7,350 bases of DNA from Chitinophagales bacterium (GTDB lineage Bacteria; Bacteroidota; Bacteroidia; Chitinophagales; CAIODY01). Below are positions 5,788-7,350 of the stretch, piece by piece (the stretch's first letter is position 1; every line of letters begins with the position of its first letter). The stretch is from positions 1-7,350 of the forward strand of contig JAHEYX010000157.1 of NCBI GenBank assembly GCA_023251415.1, written 5' to 3'. A program made the translations under genes and the position numbers. The notes beneath the pieces are model-generated. The model was not told the origin of the DNA and searched no databases. It was given only the letters and a program-made list of their open reading frames with translations.

Positions 5788-6152
5788 GGTTTTGTGAAAT
5801 ACGCAATTCAATATTATTTTTAGCTCGCTTTACATATACAAAACGAATTGAAGCCGGGTAATGTAAATTAAGATGGAGAGGTGTTGAGATCAACTGTTGC
5901 CTTCAGCTACATGAATTTTCGAATATTATCCGAACTGTTAGTTATTACAAATGTATAGGGAGCACGAATTTACTGTCCGTAACTTATCATTCGCCTTATG
6001 ACGATTTACCTTTTAGAATTAAATGAGTGTTTATTTGGGATTAGCTTTTTATGTTAATTTATTTTAATACAATAAAGGGCTTTTATTTGTCGCTTAACAA
6101 TTGTTTGCACTTACGAATTAGTAGCTAAAAATTATTACTGTCTTATACATTG

Positions 6153-6164
6153 CTTTAATTAAAG
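6153..6164. promoter_or_regulatory. Palindrome CTTTAATTAAAG upstream of the GNAT gene
   Basis: A perfect 12-bp palindrome centred about 40 bp before the ATG at 6199. It is flanked by ACAT on the left and ATGT on the right, off-register by one base, which lengthens the dyad. It could be an operator. AT-rich palindromes also arise by chance in DNA of this composition. Confidence 0.25.
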
Positions 6165-6198
6165 TATGTGATAACCTATAATTACCTAATTTTGTTAA

Positions 6199-6681
6199 AT
6201 GGATACTCTTAACATCACCTTACACGAAACTACTTTTGCCGACATTGCCTTGTTCTTTCAATTTCAATTGGATGAAGCGGCTTGTCGAATGGCTGCCTTT
6301 ACTTCTAAAGACGGTAATGATAAAGCAGCCTACTTAGCTCGTTGGGAGCAATTGTTAAAAGATCCTAGCATATCTATACGCACTATTAAAGTGGATGATG
6401 TTATTGTAGGTAGTGTAAGTAAGTATGTGTTGTTTGGTGATGCTGAAATTACTTATTGGCTCGACAAAAACTATTGGGATAAGGGCATTGCCACCTTTGC
6501 GTTAAAAGAATTTTTGAAACTGGAAACTACCAGACCGCTTTATGGACGTATAGCTTACGATAATTACGGTTCACAAAAAGTACTGGAGCGCAATGGCTTC
6601 GTTAAAATAGGCGAAGATAAAGGCTTCGCAAAAGCGAGAGATAAGGAGATTGTGGAGTTTGTGTTTGTTTTAAATAATTAA
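6199..6681 (+). CDS. GNAT family N-acetyltransferase (RimJ/RimL-like)
   Basis: 160 residues, the full length of a single-domain GNAT enzyme, which transfers an acetyl group from acetyl-CoA to an amine. The acetyl-CoA binding motif A is seen as YWLDKNYWDKGIATFALKEF (about residues 86-105), with the WDKGIA loop holding the pyrophosphate. Motif B is NYGSQKVLERNGFVKIGE (about 122-139), typical of the Acetyltransf_3/RimJ-RimL group. The substrate cannot be read from sequence; family members act on ribosomal protein N-termini, small amines or antibiotics. The N-terminus (MDTLNITLHETTFADIALFF) has the usual first strand and helix. There are no close neighbours on the same strand, so it is probably a single-gene transcript. 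Confidence 0.9.
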   Translation: MDTLNITLHETTFADIALFFQFQLDEAACRMAAFTSKDGNDKAAYLARWEQLLKDPSISIRTIKVDDVIVGSVSKYVLFGDAEITYWLDKNYWDKGIATFALKEFLKLETTRPLYGRIAYDNYGSQKVLERNGFVKIGEDKGFAKARDKEIVEFVFVLNN

Positions 6682-6747
6682 TAATTAATAATGAAGAATG
6701 AATAATTGGAAATGCAAATACAGAAATGTTGAGCACGAATGTGCGAA

Positions 6748-6807
6748 ATCCGCCGTCGGAGTCGAGAATAAAGTAAAGTAAAAACGAAAAGATAGTTTTT
6801 GGCGGAC
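6748..6807. repeat. 60-bp ATCCGCC/GGCGGAC element, copy 4
   Basis: ATCCGCC at 6748-6754 and GGCGGAC at 6801-6807 (one end mismatch). The surrounding word GAAATCCGCCGTCGGAG (6745-6761) matches GAAATCCGCCGTCGAAG at 2574-2590 in 16 of 17 positions. The right end TTTTTGGCGGA resembles those of copies 1 and 2. It lies about 4 kb from the other copies, so the family is dispersed rather than only tandem. Confidence 0.65.
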
Positions 6808-6928
6808 GGAGGCTCTCGAAGCCACCGCAAGGAACTATATATTGAAATCAAAGTAAACTTTGTGAAAGAATACTTATCCGCTATCGAAGCTTGGTGTTTT
6901 AAGTCGGGAATTTCATTACACTTAATTA

Positions 6929-6959
6929 TTTGATAATTAGAAAAAATAAAATATGTTTG
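6929..6959 (+). promoter_or_regulatory. Strong Bacteroidota-type promoter for the zinc-module gene
   Basis: TTTG at 6929-6932, exactly 19 bp, then TATGTTTG at 6952-6959. This is a perfect match to the TTTG-N19-TAnnTTTG consensus of the Bacteroidota primary sigma factor. Transcription should start near 6966, giving a leader of about 86 nt before the ATG at 7052. Confidence 0.65.
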
Positions 6960-7051
6960 TAGTAGGAAGTCCAACTGTTTGTTTGAATAGCAAAAAGACT
7001 TTACACCAATTCGAATAGCTTCTCTAATCAAAAACTAAGGTGCATTAATAA

Positions 7052-7350
7052 ATGAAAACAACCAACTGTGCTATCTGCAACAAGGGGCAGGTCCCAATTT
7101 CTGAAACATTAGTTGTTGATGGAAATGTTTACTGCAGTGAATGCCTTGATGCGAATTTTAAAAATGAGAAACAATTAAAGGAAAGGATGGTTGTTCGGGA
7201 AATGGACCCTACTATCTGTTATAATTGTAGTAAAGATTTTGGAAGTCTGGAATTAAATAAGTTATCAACTTTTCCAATCTGCGATGAATGTGCCATTGAA
7301 ATCAAGAACAAAACTTTTCCATTATGGGTTAAGGGCTTTTTGTTAGTTGT
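7052..7350 (+). CDS. Zinc-module protein with probable membrane anchor (3' partial)
   Basis: The first 99 codons of a gene that runs off the window. It has eight cysteines in four CxxC pairs: C6/C9 with C28/C31, and C56/C59 with C77/C80. These form two LIM-like or zinc-ribbon-like modules, each expected to hold one Zn(II). The first has the order CAICNKGQVP, VVDGNVYCSECL, similar to the LIM-like modules that often begin small Bacteroidota membrane proteins. Straight after the second module comes FPLWVKGFLLVV, which looks like the start of a transmembrane helix, so the zinc modules probably face the cytoplasm. The function is unknown and depends on the missing C-terminal part. The ATG is the first in frame after the promoter at 6929-6959. 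Confidence 0.8.
   Translation, partial: MKTTNCAICNKGQVPISETLVVDGNVYCSECLDANFKNEKQLKERMVVREMDPTICYNCSKDFGSLELNKLSTFPICDECAIEIKNKTFPLWVKGFLLV

Larger units (their letters stand above)
5701..6198. other. Intergenic region without a recognisable gene
   Basis: About 500 bp with frequent stops in all frames. It contains the hairpin at 5771-5787, a weak AT-only hairpin (AATAAA at 6071-6076 with TTTATT at 6082-6087), and the palindrome at 6153-6164. Immediately before the GNAT ATG is TAATTTTG (6187-6194), a perfect -7 match. It lacks a -33 TTG at the usual spacing and would give a leaderless mRNA, so it is not called as a promoter. Confidence 0.6.
6682..7051. other. Repeat-containing intergenic region before the zinc-module gene
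   Basis: This gap starts with TAATAAT-type simple sequence and GAAGAATGAATAATTGG (6693-6709), a word shared with the hairpin arms at 2630-2763. It then has a GCAC-GAAT-GTGC mini-hairpin (6732-6743), the fourth ATCCGCC element, a GGCT-CTCGA-AGCC mini-hairpin (6811-6823), and a strong promoter at 6929-6959. A minus-strand reading frame (6678-7031) runs across it but has no protein-like features. Confidence 0.65.

Noticed and set aside
6678..7031. 117-codon minus-strand ORF
   Set aside because: It spans a dispersed repeat, mini-hairpins and a strong plus-strand promoter; the translated sequence is of low quality and overlaps the GNAT stop.

Overview
The window looks like chromosomal DNA from a low-GC member of the Bacteroidota. 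Three things support this. The first gene ends in a type IX secretion (Por) C-terminal sorting domain, which is found in this phylum. The best promoter follows the phylum-specific TTTG-N19-TAnnTTTG pattern rather than the proteobacterial one. The genes are also not preceded by convincing Shine-Dalgarno sequences. I cannot name a genus. No IS transposase, CRISPR array, rRNA or tRNA gene was seen.

Layout from left to right. Positions 1-687 hold the 3' end of a gene for a secreted T9SS cargo protein. A convergent fatty acid desaturase gene (939-2033, minus) follows. Upstream of the desaturase, 2034-2839 is an unusually repeat-rich non-coding stretch. It holds a 7/14-bp tandem repeat, a duplicated and truncated copy of the desaturase 5' end (2385-2498), three of the four copies of a 58-60 bp element bounded by ATCCGCC and GGCGGAT, and a large imperfect hairpin (2630-2763). 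Next come two minus-strand genes. One (2840-3739) encodes a helical protein with a C-terminal carboxypeptidase-regulatory-like beta domain. The other (3809-4531) encodes a protein dominated by 17 tandem FEKEQxx heptads. Divergent from these is a gene for an HTH-type regulator-like protein (4687-5700, plus). The intergenic region between them carries two identical-geometry GACA-N4-TGTC palindromes 32 bp apart. After about 500 bp of non-coding DNA comes a GNAT acetyltransferase (6199-6681). A second repeat-rich gap holds the fourth 58-60 bp element and an excellent Bacteroidota promoter. The last gene (7052 to beyond the window) encodes a membrane-anchored-looking protein with two four-cysteine zinc modules.

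The genes do not form an obvious pathway. The most suggestive unit is 2840-5700: a regulator-like gene divergent from two structural or repeat proteins, with a paired operator in the shared intergenic region. The most novel DNA-level signals are the 58-60 bp palindromic-end element family, the paired GACA-N4-TGTC boxes, and the 21-bp coding minisatellite that is open in five of six frames.
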